Source of the DNA: an uncultured Acetobacteraceae bacterium
GTDB lineage: Bacteria > Pseudomonadota > Alphaproteobacteria > Acetobacterales > Acetobacteraceae
Length of the DNA stretch: 48,507 nucleotides
Reading direction: 5' to 3'
NCBI GenBank assembly: GCA_903924985.1
Contig: CAIYDT010000222.1
Span: 1-48,507, forward strand
The notes under the pieces were generated by a model. It made no database searches. It was not told the origin of the DNA and worked only from the letters and a program-made list of their open reading frames with translations. Every line of letters starts with the position of its first letter. Within the stretch, counting starts at the first letter, position 1. A program made the translations under genes and the position numbers. Positions 1 to 8,138 of the stretch are shown piece by piece.

Positions 1-516
1 ATCGGCGCCCACGGCATCATGGTCCCCATGGTGAACAGCGCCAAGGAAGCCGCCCACATCGCCGCCTGCGCCCACTACCCGCCCACCGGCCAACGCGGCG
101 CCGCGTTCGGCGTCGCCCACGACGACTACAAAACGAACGACCCCGCCACCGCCATGGCAAAAGCCGCCGCCCGCACCCTCGTCATCGCGCAAATCGAAAC
201 GGTCGAAGGCCTGAACAATGTGGAAAAAATCGCCGCCACCCCCGGCATCGACGTCGTCTGGCTCGGCCACTTCGACCTTTCCAACTTCATGGGCATTCCA
301 GGCCAGTTCCAGCACCCGGATTTTCTGGCGGCCGTGCGGCGGGTGGTGGACGCGACCGTCGCGGCGGGCAAAATCCCGGGCTTCATGGCGATGAACGAGG
401 CCTGGGCGCAGGAATACTGGCGCCACGGATTCCGCATGCTGGCCTATGGGCTGGACCACTTGCTGTTCCAGGCGGCGCTGAAAATGGGATTGGACCGGCT
501 GCGCGCGTTGACCTGA
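1..516 (+). CDS. HpcH/HpaI-type aldolase, 3' part only
   Basis: The frame is open from base 1, so the gene starts before the window; about 171 residues remain. The family cleaves 2-keto-3-deoxy diacids or related hydroxy-oxo acids, using a divalent metal in a TIM barrel. Visible family marks are GIMVPMVNSA near the start, the AQIET block carrying the metal-binding Glu, and GIDVVWLGHFDLS. That last block usually reads GPxDLS, so GH is a mild deviation. The stop TGA is followed 40 bases later by an SDR gene with its own strong ribosome site, so the two may be co-transcribed. The substrate cannot be told from this fragment. Family confidence is high; citrate-lyase-beta-like activity is the main alternative. 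Confidence 0.85.
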   Translation: MGAHGIMVPMVNSAKEAAHIAACAHYPPTGQRGAAFGVAHDDYKTNDPATAMAKAAARTLVIAQIETVEGLNNVEKIAATPGIDVVWLGHFDLSNFMGIPGQFQHPDFLAAVRRVVDATVAAGKIPGFMAMNEAWAQEYWRHGFRMLAYGLDHLLFQAALKMGLDRLRALT

Positions 517-556
517 CGAATCATCGGCGCACACTCCTGAAAACCAGGAGGACGTC

Positions 557-1378
557 ATGACCCACCCCAACCGTGTCGCGCTGATCACCGGCTGCGGCAA
601 ACCCATCGGTATCGGCAACGCCACCGCCCGCGCGCTCGCCGCCGCCGGGATAACCGTTGTCGTCACCGACCTGCAAGCGACCGGCGTCGCCAACGAGCAT
701 AACGTCCAGGGCGACGTCGATCCGCATTGGGGCGGGGTTGCCACGCTGGCCGAACAAATCGCCGCATCCGGCGGCACGGCATCGTACACGCTGGGTAACG
801 TCAGCGAGGAAGCGGACGCCGCCCGCATGGTTGCCTTCACGATGGAGAAATACGGCCGCCTCGACATCCTGGTGAACAACGCCGGCGCGCCCCAGGGTGC
901 GGACCGCAATGAAATCGAGGACGTACCCGTCGCCGCCTGGGACCTGACGATGGGCGTCAACGCCAAGGGCGCGTTCCTGATGTGCCGGGCGGCGGTGCCG
1001 GTCATGCGCAAGGCGGGCTGGGGGCGTATCGTCAGCGTATCGTCGCGCGCCGCGTTCAGGCCGGGGCGCAAACGCGTGGTCTACGCAGCGTCGAAAGCCG
1101 CGATCGTGGGGCTGACCAAGTCCCTCGCCTGCGACCTCGCGCCATGCGGCATCACGGTGAACGCGGTGCTGCCCGGCCCCATCCGCACCACGCGGGCCAT
1201 CAGCACCAACCGGCGGGAATTCGGCGACGATCTGGAGGCCGGGTTCCGCGAACGGTCGAAAGCCATTCCGGTCGGCCGCTTCGGGGAACCGGATGAGGTC
1301 GCCTCGATGATCGCCTACCTCGCCTCCGACGCCGCCGCATTCGTGACCGGGCAGGCCATTTCGGTGGATGGCGGCTAG
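557..1378 (+). CDS. SDR family NAD(P)-dependent oxidoreductase
   Basis: A 273-residue short-chain dehydrogenase/reductase, a usual length for the classical family. The N-terminal Rossmann fold has a cofactor loop TGCGKPIGIG (residues 11-20), NNAG at 107-110, catalytic Ser at about 162-163, and the Tyr176-Lys180 pair in YAASK. The C-terminus ends in ITG-like VTGQAISVDGG, typical of FabG-like members. AGGAGG lies eight bases before the ATG and fixes the start. The loop between the first Gly and GIG is slightly longer than in FabG, as in SDRs acting on catabolic hydroxy acids or steroids. Substrate is unknown; the upstream aldolase suggests a catabolic pair. Confidence 0.9.
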   Translation: MTHPNRVALITGCGKPIGIGNATARALAAAGITVVVTDLQATGVANEHNVQGDVDPHWGGVATLAEQIAASGGTASYTLGNVSEEADAARMVAFTMEKYGRLDILVNNAGAPQGADRNEIEDVPVAAWDLTMGVNAKGAFLMCRAAVPVMRKAGWGRIVSVSSRAAFRPGRKRVVYAASKAAIVGLTKSLACDLAPCGITVNAVLPGPIRTTRAISTNRREFGDDLEAGFRERSKAIPVGRFGEPDEVASMIAYLASDAAAFVTGQAISVDGG

Positions 1379-1382
1379 TAGG

Positions 1383-1410
1383 CGCGCGGGGTTGGCGGGG
1401 CGCCCGCGCG
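1383..1410. terminator. GC-rich hairpin between convergent genes
   Basis: CGCGCGGG at 1383-1390 pairs perfectly with CCCGCGCG at 1403-1410 around a 12-base loop. It lies between the SDR stop and the convergent UPF0149 stop. There is no clean T-run directly after the stem, so it may be a weak or Rho-assisted end for both genes. It is seen only as an inverted repeat; the function is inferred. Confidence 0.4.
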
Positions 1411-1427
1411 GGAAACCCAGACTCTTT

Positions 1428-2024
1428 TCAGTGCCGGCGGGACCGTGACCCCGGCGGCATCAGCCGATCCCGCCAGAACATGCGCAGGCCCAGGACGCAC
1501 GACGGCAGCACGTCCGGCGCTTCCTCGACCAGCTTGTCCATGACCTCATCGGGCAGAGACAAATCGTCCTCCACCCCGTCAGGCATGGCCAGACCAGCGA
1601 TGGCGGCGATGGGGATCAGCAGCATGGCGGTGTCGTCGTCGCTAAGGACCGGTTCCCACTGGATTTGCCGCATGGACACGGCCTGCATAAAGCCGATCGC
1701 CCAATCCTCCACGATCGTCGCACCCGTAAAGTCCTGCCAAAACACCGGCGCGTATTCCGAGGGTTCGGTGTCCAGGCTGTCGGCGATTTCGTTGTAGCGG
1801 CCGAGGATGGAGCCCAGGATCAGGTTGGCCTGCGCCTCATCCGCGAAGCCTGGATCTTCATTGTCCCAAATCATCGGCAGCCATTCGCTGGGCGGGACCG
1901 CCTCCGGCCCCACGATCAGACCTGCAAGGAATCCATCCAATTCGGACAAATCCATGCATTCTTCCGGCGAGTCGTCGGAGGAAAGAAAGGCTTCCAGCGC
2001 ATCCAGATCGACGGTGCCGTCCAT
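1428..2024 (-). CDS. UPF0149 (YecA-like) family protein
   Basis: A 198-residue acidic protein with the UPF0149 pattern: an early LDALEAFLSSDDSPEE segment, then SELDGFLAGLIVGPE and PSEWLPMIW, then a helical middle with EDWAIGFMQAV. The family is found widely in Proteobacteria and has no settled enzymatic role. Many members carry a C-terminal SEC-C zinc motif (CxCxnCH/C); here the protein ends in RDRLMPPGSRSRRH and no such motif is present. AGGAG lies 11 bases before the ATG. It stands alone on the minus strand, convergent with the SDR gene. Confidence in the family is high; nothing can be said about its job. Confidence 0.85.
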   Translation of the reverse strand: MDGTVDLDALEAFLSSDDSPEECMDLSELDGFLAGLIVGPEAVPPSEWLPMIWDNEDPGFADEAQANLILGSILGRYNEIADSLDTEPSEYAPVFWQDFTGATIVEDWAIGFMQAVSMRQIQWEPVLSDDDTAMLLIPIAAIAGLAMPDGVEDDLSLPDEVMDKLVEEAPDVLPSCVLGLRMFWRDRLMPPGSRSRRH

Positions 2025-2040
2025 CCCGGGGTCAGCTCCT

Positions 2041-2079
2041 GTCCATGGTCCAGAGCATTATACACTCGGAACCATGGAC
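2041..2079. repeat. Inverted repeat GTCCATGGT / ACCATGGAC
   Basis: A perfect 9-base dyad (2041-2049 and 2071-2079) encloses a 21-base AT-richer loop, in the gap between two minus-strand genes. There is no T-run. It could be an operator for the UPF0149 gene or an mRNA hairpin ending the reductase transcript. It resembles, but is not the same as, the GTCATGG palindromes found elsewhere in the window. Confidence 0.4.
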
Positions 2080-2095
2080 TTGCCAGGACGAAGGT

Positions 2096-3166
2096 TCAGG
2101 CTGCCTTCTTGCGATTACCCTCCAGCCAACCATCGACCAGCGCCACCGTCCGGTCGAGTTCATCGAGATGCTTGCCGTGCGCGGCGGCGATGGTCTGCAC
2201 CAGCCGGTCCACGCGCTCGATATTGGGCGCCCCCGCCGCGAGAGCGCGCGCCGCCGAGGACGGCGTGATCAGCGACAATGCCGCGTTGGCGTATTTCTCG
2301 AAGGGCACCAGGTCGCGCGGGTCGGCGCCGAGCGATACACAAAGGTCCTTCACCCACTCATAGACGCCGCGGGTGGCTTCCAGATCGCTGTGCACCGCGT
2401 CCTTGATCGGGCGCATGCCGTCCTTCTGCACGCAGCGGTAATTGCCGGCACACAGCATGGCCCACTTCGCCAGCGGCACGAACACTGACTCGTGCACCTT
2501 CAGCTTTACCGGCAGTTCGATCGCCTCGCCGCCCACGTTGAAGCGGGACGCTTCGACATCCGCTTCCAACTGCCGCAGGATCGCGGTGTGGGCGTCGGAT
2601 TCGAAGCGTGCCGACTTGAAGTTGGTGGGCAGGCGGACCTGCAACACGTTGACCTTGTCCTCCGGCGGGCGGAACGCCTGCGGGTCAGGGCTGCACAGGG
2701 TCATGCACGCGGGGTCGAACGCGTCCCATACCGTCGCGTCGGCGAAGCAGCCACGAATGGCGGTGGCATCGATGCCGGGGATGCGCTTCAGGAACGGCAA
2801 AGGCGGCATGTTCATGATCGACATGCAGGGCACGCGCGACGCCGCGACCGCCTGCGTCAGTTCCCGCACGCCCGGGGAGCGGTACTGCGGCTCCTGCATC
2901 GCCAGGACCACCAGGTCGTAATCCGACGGGTTGACGCCTGCCGTGCCGCCGGCGGTCATCTTGCCCGGCAGGCCCTTGGAGTTGACCTCCACCAGGCCAT
3001 CGCGGCCGCGCACCGGCATCCGGATGACGGCGCCCTCGGCATTGATCAGGTCGGCCTCGGCTGGCAGACAGATCAGATGAGCGTCATGCCCGGCCAGCAC
3101 CAGCTTGGTGGCCAGCAACGATCCGTAGGACGCCCCCATGATCAGGATGCGGTATGTCTTGCTCAT
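2096..3166 (-). CDS. Ketopantoate reductase-like (ApbA/PanE fold) protein
   Basis: A 356-residue protein. Its N-terminal Rossmann segment (ILIMGASYGSLLATKLVLAG, from about residue 6) and helical C-terminal half resemble 2-dehydropantoate 2-reductases, which use NADPH to make pantoate for CoA. True PanE is about 300 residues and usually has GAGAIG; here the glycine loop reads GASYGS and the protein is longer, so a catabolic or opine-dehydrogenase-like role is equally possible. The open frame extends 29 codons upstream, but GGGAGGACC lies seven bases before the ATG at 3166, which decides the start. It is not next to other pantothenate genes. Confidence 0.7.
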   Translation of the reverse strand: MSKTYRILIMGASYGSLLATKLVLAGHDAHLICLPAEADLINAEGAVIRMPVRGRDGLVEVNSKGLPGKMTAGGTAGVNPSDYDLVVLAMQEPQYRSPGVRELTQAVAASRVPCMSIMNMPPLPFLKRIPGIDATAIRGCFADATVWDAFDPACMTLCSPDPQAFRPPEDKVNVLQVRLPTNFKSARFESDAHTAILRQLEADVEASRFNVGGEAIELPVKLKVHESVFVPLAKWAMLCAGNYRCVQKDGMRPIKDAVHSDLEATRGVYEWVKDLCVSLGADPRDLVPFEKYANAALSLITPSSAARALAAGAPNIERVDRLVQTIAAAHGKHLDELDRTVALVDGWLEGNRKKAA

Positions 3167-3383
3167 TCCAACGGTCCTCCCAGACCTGATTATCGGCTCC
3201 GTGCCGGATTCGACCGCCTCGACGAACGGCTCACGGGGTGCCCGCCAAGCCACGGACGCTACGCCGATTTCGTCCCGAACGCCAAATCCGAACCTGTTTG
3301 ACCCTCATGGGAGGCGCGGGTTAGATGATCCGCGAGGATGGTGCCGGACTTTCCAGCCCCCCGACAGGCGAGGAGTACTCTTC

Positions 3384-3671
3384 ATGCGCGGTGCGTTCAG
3401 GCTGACACTCATGACGTGCGCCGCGCTGGCTGTTGCCAGTTGCGGCATAATCGACCTACGGCCCCATAACCCCGGCTACAGCATCGAATTCATCGCTGGC
3501 AACCCGACCAGCGTGCTGATCGACTTCGCCCACGGCTCCGACCAGGAACTAGATGCCGCCCACACCCTGGCGGTGAACCGCTGCACGCTATTCGGGGGCA
3601 GCGCCGCGGTGTTGGACAGCATCAACCCGCGCAGCGGGGGGAAAGACCGAGCGTCTTTCCTGTGTCAGTAG
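3384..3671 (+). CDS. Small predicted lipoprotein
   Basis: A 95-residue protein. The first 19 residues form a lipoprotein signal (MRGAFRLTLM, hydrophobic core TCAALAVAS) with lipobox VASC, so Cys20 is the predicted lipidated N-terminus after cleavage by signal peptidase II. The mature part has two further cysteines (CTLFGG and FLCQ) that could pair in the periplasm. The open frame runs further upstream, but GAGGAG eight bases before the ATG at 3384 and the signal sequence fix the start. Its end overlaps the next gene's likely GTG by 10 bases. I do not recognise the mature domain. Confidence 0.7.
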   Translation: MRGAFRLTLMTCAALAVASCGIIDLRPHNPGYSIEFIAGNPTSVLIDFAHGSDQELDAAHTLAVNRCTLFGGSAAVLDSINPRSGGKDRASFLCQ

Positions 3672-4843
3672 GGTTCGCGACGGTGCCGGAACCCGAAATC
3701 GTCGCGGCCGCGATCGGGCTGGCACCCGCCGTCCGAGCCGCCCGCACCGATGCCGAACGGATGCGCCAGACCCCGCCGGCGCTGGCCGCCGAGATTACCA
3801 AAGCCGGCATCTATCAGATGTACCTCCCCCGCTCGATGGGCGGGCCGGAAACCCCGCCACTGGTGGCGTTTCGCGTGGTTGAGGAACTGTCGCGGGTCGA
3901 CGGATCGGTCGGCTGGTGCGCCATGATCGCCACCGCTCTTTCTCTCAATGTCGGCCGCCTGCCGGTTGCGGTCGGGCGCGACTTGGCAGGCACTCCCGCC
4001 GATTATCGGGGCGCCGGATCCGCCCGTCCGGGCGGCCGGGCATGGGAAGTCGAAGGTGGCTACCGCGCCAAAGGCCGCTGGAATTTCGCCAGCGGCATAC
4101 AGAACGCCCGGTGGCTCTATGCCACCTGCATCATGATGGATGGCGACACGCCCCGCCTGTCGCCGGCCGGCACGCCGGTGCTGCGGGCGATGTGGGTACC
4201 GCGGGAGTCCGTGACAATCGTCGACACGTGGCAAACCATGGGCATGCGCGGCACCGGCAGCCAGGATTTCACCGTGGACGACGTTTTCGTGCCGGAAGCG
4301 CGCAGCCGCCTCTCAGACGCGGATCCCTGCGAGACCGGTCCGTTGTTCAACAAACGCGCGTGGTATGTGAATTTATGGACGCCCTCGGCCGCGAACGCGC
4401 TGGGCATTGCGCGCGGCGCAATTGATGCCCTGGCGGAAATCGCATCCACCGAAGCATCCACCATGTCCCCCAATTTGCTTCGGGACCGGCCACTGGTGCA
4501 GACCCGCATCGCCGAGGCCGACGCCATCGTGAACGCAGCCCGAGCCTACGTGTTCGACGCGGTGGGGCGGCTCTGGGACACGCTGAGTGCCGGGAAAACA
4601 CCATCGGATCACGAGATTGCCCAAGGTCGGCTGTCGCTGGTGCACGCGATGCACGAGTCGGTGCGCGCCGTGGATAAGGTGTTTCACGCCGCCGGGACCA
4701 ACGCGATCTACACAAGGTTACCGTTGGAACGAGCATTCCGCGACGTGCATGTCGCGGTGCAACACGCCGCGGGGCTACCGTCTTACTTTGAATCCGCGGG
4801 CAAGGTTCTGCTCGGGTTGCAGCCGGGCGATCCCGGCTGGTAA
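3662..4843 (+). CDS. Acyl-CoA dehydrogenase-fold flavin monooxygenase-like protein
   Basis: About 393 residues from a GTG at 3662; a second in-frame GTG at 3683 has AGGG before it and is an equally good start. The protein has the acyl-CoA dehydrogenase fold: an N-terminal helical domain with YLPRSMGGPE and DGSVGWC, a beta domain with GRWNFASGIQNARW and GTGSQDFTVDDVFVPE, and a C-terminal helical bundle ending HAAGTNAIYTRLPLERAFRDVHV. The GRWxFxSGxxxA and FRDVHxxxQH patterns match the flavin-dependent monooxygenase branch (HsaA/DszC-like, using FMNH2 or FADH2 from a partner reductase) better than true dehydrogenases. No reductase partner is adjacent. The substrate is unknown. Confidence 0.75.
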   Translation: MSVGFATVPEPEIVAAAIGLAPAVRAARTDAERMRQTPPALAAEITKAGIYQMYLPRSMGGPETPPLVAFRVVEELSRVDGSVGWCAMIATALSLNVGRLPVAVGRDLAGTPADYRGAGSARPGGRAWEVEGGYRAKGRWNFASGIQNARWLYATCIMMDGDTPRLSPAGTPVLRAMWVPRESVTIVDTWQTMGMRGTGSQDFTVDDVFVPEARSRLSDADPCETGPLFNKRAWYVNLWTPSAANALGIARGAIDALAEIASTEASTMSPNLLRDRPLVQTRIAEADAIVNAARAYVFDAVGRLWDTLSAGKTPSDHEIAQGRLSLVHAMHESVRAVDKVFHAAGTNAIYTRLPLERAFRDVHVAVQHAAGLPSYFESAGKVLLGLQPGDPGW

Positions 4844-5030
4844 TCCAATATTTGTATTTATCCAAAATAATATTTCATCGAACATGCTCTCAATATCGTG
4901 ACTAGTTTCTTGACTTACCCTGTCTTGCTATCCCACAACCATGGCGATATAGAATATTGCCGTAAACAACCCTGCATGGCGATCAATAGGAATTGACGCC
5001 GGATCAGCAAGGTCGCGCAGGGGAAGGCCA
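4844..5030. other. AT-rich intergenic region with a possible promoter
   Basis: This 187-base gap is visibly richer in A and T than the rest of the window, with stretches such as AATATTTGTATTTAT. A sigma70-like pair, TTGCTA at 4925-4930 and TATAGA at 4948-4953 with a 17-base spacer, could drive the downstream Hint-domain gene. No RNA gene or ORF is seen. The base composition, together with the orphan gene it precedes, suggests acquired DNA; this is inference. Confidence 0.35.
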
Positions 5031-5975
5031 GTGACCGCATCTCTCTTTGCCATTGAGGAATTGGAGGCTTCGCTTCGCAATACGTCCGATATCGAAGCCC
5101 ACGTTCATTTCAAACGCAGCAAGATATCCGATGGCGCGGCCAGAATCGAACTGCCTCCCAACGAACGGCCGTGCTTTAGGGCGGGAACCCGAATCGCAAC
5201 CCCGGAAGGCGGCAGCGCGATCGAGGATCTGCGGGCCGGCGATCTGGTGAGGACCAGGAACGGCGTAACCCGCTCCGTTCGCCGAATCACGCGCCGCGAG
5301 ATCGATTTAGCCTCCCATCCCGCCCCTGAACGGGTGCAACCGATCCACATCCGGGCTCGGGCCTTTGCCAACCAGACGCCGATCCGAGACCTGTGTGTGT
5401 CGCCCAATCTCGGGGTATGGTGCGAAGGTCGCTTGGTTCCGGCCAGCTTTCTGGTCAATGGCTCCAGCATCGTGCGCGACACCCAGTGCCGATCGGTGAC
5501 CTATTTTCACATCGTGCTGGACGCGCACGGCACCCTGCTGGCGGAAGGTCTGCCCACCGAAGGTTATGTCGACGCCGACGACCGCGCGGCGGCCAACATG
5601 GCAGCTACAAGCTTGCAACAGATCGCAGACCAAGCCGCGGCACCGCGGGTCGCGGCGGAAGCACCCGATTTACACATCGTGACGGATGGGCGCAGACGCG
5701 CGCCTTTGAACATCCGAAATGGGCGGTACAGGTTCGTAATCCCTCATGCCCATGGTGCATTGCGCATTCAGACCAGCGGCAAAGTGGCGATTCGCGATAT
5801 CGTGTTTCACCAGGATATGGACGTTGTGCCCATACCGATGGACCATCCCATGCTGACGGAAGGGTGGAGCGCCTGGGAACGCGACGACCGTTCGATATGG
5901 CGATGGACCGACGGCGACGCCGTCCTGGCCACGCCCATCATGGGCAACACGATACTGGAGATCGAATGCCGCTAA
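5031..5975 (+). CDS. Hint (hedgehog/intein) domain-containing protein
   Basis: A 314-residue protein starting at GTG 5031, preceded by GGGGAAGG. Residues of about 48-190 form a Hint-type domain: CFRAGTRIATPEG (Cys48 the would-be nucleophile), AIEDLRAGDLVRT, then a block with QPIHIRARAF and LCVSPNLGVWCEGRLVPAS that stands where Hint proteins carry SPxHR-like residues, and TYFHIVLDAHGTLLAEG. In inteins and hedgehogs this fold self-splices or self-cleaves; the bacterial Hint_2 branch is common in Acetobacteraceae and Rhodobacterales with unproven action. The C-terminal 110 residues (RWTDGDAVL near the end) form a beta-rich region of unknown role. No repeat or adhesin domain is attached. Confidence 0.8.
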   Translation: MTASLFAIEELEASLRNTSDIEAHVHFKRSKISDGAARIELPPNERPCFRAGTRIATPEGGSAIEDLRAGDLVRTRNGVTRSVRRITRREIDLASHPAPERVQPIHIRARAFANQTPIRDLCVSPNLGVWCEGRLVPASFLVNGSSIVRDTQCRSVTYFHIVLDAHGTLLAEGLPTEGYVDADDRAAANMAATSLQQIADQAAAPRVAAEAPDLHIVTDGRRRAPLNIRNGRYRFVIPHAHGALRIQTSGKVAIRDIVFHQDMDVVPIPMDHPMLTEGWSAWERDDRSIWRWTDGDAVLATPIMGNTILEIECR

Positions 5976-6044
5976 ACGCCTGGGTTGCCAGCGCCCGGTC
6001 CCGGCGCCAGACTGATCGGTAAGTCGATCAATGGAAGCGCCATC

Positions 6045-8138
6045 ATGTCATCCCGTTTTGCCGGCCTGACCCCCCTGCTCGCCCCCCGCTCCGTCGCCGT
6101 GCTGGGCGCGTCGAGCGACCCAACCCGGATCAGCGGGCGGCCCATTGCCTACATGAAATCGCAGGGGTTCCAGGGCGCGCTGTACCCCATCAACCCGAAC
6201 CGGTCTGAAATTCAGGGGTTGAAAGCCTACGCGTCGATCAACGACGTCCCGGAGGTGCCGGATGTCGCCATCGTCGCGGTTTCGTCGGACGTCGCGGCTG
6301 CCGCCATCGAGGATCTGGCGAAAAAAGGCGTCAAGGCCGTGGTCATGTTCACCGCGGGTTTCGCGGAAATGGACGACGCGGGCGCCGTCGCCCAGGACAA
6401 GATGGTCGCGACCGCCCGGTCTTACGGTATGCGCATCCTCGGGCCGAACTGTTTGGGCGTGTTCGACGCGCGGCGGGCCTATTACGCGACGTTCTCCTCG
6501 TCGTTCGATAGCGGCTGGCCGGTGCCGGGGCGCATCGGCATCGCGTCGCAATCCGGCGCTTACGGTACACATTTGTATACGCTCGCGCGCAATCGCGGCA
6601 TCGGTGCCTCGCTCTGCATCATGACCGGCAACGAAGGCGACGTCACGATGGGCGAGTGCATCGGCTGGCTCGCCGAGAACCCGGAAGTCGACGTCATCAC
6701 CGTCTATGCCGAGGGTATCCGGGAGGCATCGGGCCTGATCGCCGCTTTGGAAGCCGCGCGTGCCGCGAAGAAACCGGTGATCATGCAGAAGGTCGGCCGG
6801 TCCGAACTCGGAACGAAGGCGGCGAAGTCGCACACCGCCTCGATCGCCGGCGACGATTCGGTCACCGAAGCGATCATGAATGAATTCGGGGTGTTCCGAG
6901 CGAGCAACTCGGAACAGATGCTGGATATCGCGCATACCGCGACGCGCAAAATTTACCCGGTGAACAATACGCTGGGCGTCATCACGGTGTCCGGTGGTGC
7001 TGGTGTGCTGATTTCCGACGTTGCGGAAAGCGTCGGATTGGCGATGCCTGAAATGCCGGAAGCGACCCAGAAGCATCTGCGGGACCTGGTGCCGTTCTGC
7101 GCCCCGCGCAATCCGGTGGACGCGACCGCCCAGGTCTCGAACGATCCGACCCTGATCAACACCTTCACCGAAGCGATGATCCGCGATGGCGGCTACTCGA
7201 CCGTGCTGGGCTTCTTTAGCATGACGGCGTCGTCCAGGCGCTGGCCGGTGATCCGGGAGCAGCTGAACCTGGTGAAGGACAAATACCCCGATCGGCTCTA
7301 TGTTCTGTCGGTGATCACGCCACCGGAACGGACCGCCGAGTTGGAAGCCGACGGCTGGGTGGTGCATGAGGACCCGACACGCGCCGTGGTAGCCATCGAC
7401 GCGATGGGCCGGTTCGGCAAGGCCTTCGCCAAGGCCGAGGGCGCCCCTGCCCCATCCGTGCCGGCCGTGACATTGCCGGCGGTCACCCCGACCGAAGCCG
7501 AGGCCAAGCGCTTGCTGGCAACCGCCGGGATTGCCTCCGCACCGGAAGCGGAATGTACCGATGCCGATGCCGCCGTCGCGGCGGCGGAGAAATTCGGCTA
7601 CCCGGTGGTGATGAAGATTCTGTCGCCAGACATCCTGCATAAGTCGGAAATCGGCGGCGTGCTGCTGGACGTATTCGATGCCGCCGTGGTGCGCGAGGGT
7701 TTCGCCACCTTGCTGTCCCGTGCCAAGGCCGCGGCCCCTTCGGCCCGTATCGAGGGCGTGCTGGTGGCGAAACAGCTCCAGGGCGGCGTGGAATGCATCC
7801 TCGGCATCCACCGCGACCCCGTGTTCGGCCCGGTCGCGATGTTCGGGCTTGGCGGCATTTTCGTGGAAATCCTTAAGGACGTGGTGTTCCGCCGCTGCCC
7901 CTTCGGACCCGACGTGGCCGAGGAGATGATCCGCTCCATCAAGGGTGCCCCGCTGCTGTTGGGTGCGCGCGGGCGGAAGAAGGCCGATGTGAAAGCGCTG
8001 GCGGACACTCTGTCCCGCCTGTCCGCCTTCGCCATGGCGGCCGGTCCGAAGCTGCAATCCATCGACCTCAACCCAGTCTTCGCGATGCCCGAGGGTGAAG
8101 GCGCGTTTGCCGTGGACGCGGTCGTCGAAGTGGGATGA
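6045..8138 (+). CDS. ADP-forming acetate/acyl-CoA synthetase, single-chain
   Basis: A 697-residue fused alpha-beta ADP-forming acyl-CoA synthetase, which interconverts an acyl-CoA plus ADP and Pi with the free acid, ATP and CoA. The N-terminal CoA-binding Rossmann domain starts LLAPRSVAVLGASSDPTRISG; succinyl-CoA-ligase-like domains follow, with KSHTASIAG containing the expected phospho-His; the C-terminal third is an ATP-grasp domain (YPVVMKILSPDILHKSEIGG, then GLGGIFVEILKDVVFR). The frame opens earlier, but the ATG at 6045 has GGAAG nine bases upstream and matches the usual N-terminus. Its TGA overlaps the ATG of selB by three bases, so the two are translationally coupled. Acid specificity is not readable. 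Confidence 0.9.
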   Translation: MSSRFAGLTPLLAPRSVAVLGASSDPTRISGRPIAYMKSQGFQGALYPINPNRSEIQGLKAYASINDVPEVPDVAIVAVSSDVAAAAIEDLAKKGVKAVVMFTAGFAEMDDAGAVAQDKMVATARSYGMRILGPNCLGVFDARRAYYATFSSSFDSGWPVPGRIGIASQSGAYGTHLYTLARNRGIGASLCIMTGNEGDVTMGECIGWLAENPEVDVITVYAEGIREASGLIAALEAARAAKKPVIMQKVGRSELGTKAAKSHTASIAGDDSVTEAIMNEFGVFRASNSEQMLDIAHTATRKIYPVNNTLGVITVSGGAGVLISDVAESVGLAMPEMPEATQKHLRDLVPFCAPRNPVDATAQVSNDPTLINTFTEAMIRDGGYSTVLGFFSMTASSRRWPVIREQLNLVKDKYPDRLYVLSVITPPERTAELEADGWVVHEDPTRAVVAIDAMGRFGKAFAKAEGAPAPSVPAVTLPAVTPTEAEAKRLLATAGIASAPEAECTDADAAVAAAEKFGYPVVMKILSPDILHKSEIGGVLLDVFDAAVVREGFATLLSRAKAAAPSARIEGVLVAKQLQGGVECILGIHRDPVFGPVAMFGLGGIFVEILKDVVFRRCPFGPDVAEEMIRSIKGAPLLLGARGRKKADVKALADTLSRLSAFAMAAGPKLQSIDLNPVFAMPEGEGAFAVDAVVEVG

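Noticed and set aside
4910..4934. TTGACT with TATCCC as a promoter
   Set aside because: The spacer is only 13 bases; the TTGCTA/TATAGA pair downstream has a 17-base spacer and is preferred.
6048..8057. A 669-codon minus-strand frame antisense to the acyl-CoA synthetase
   Set aside because: It is the complement of a high-GC gene; its translation is His/Arg/Gly-rich and shows no domain.
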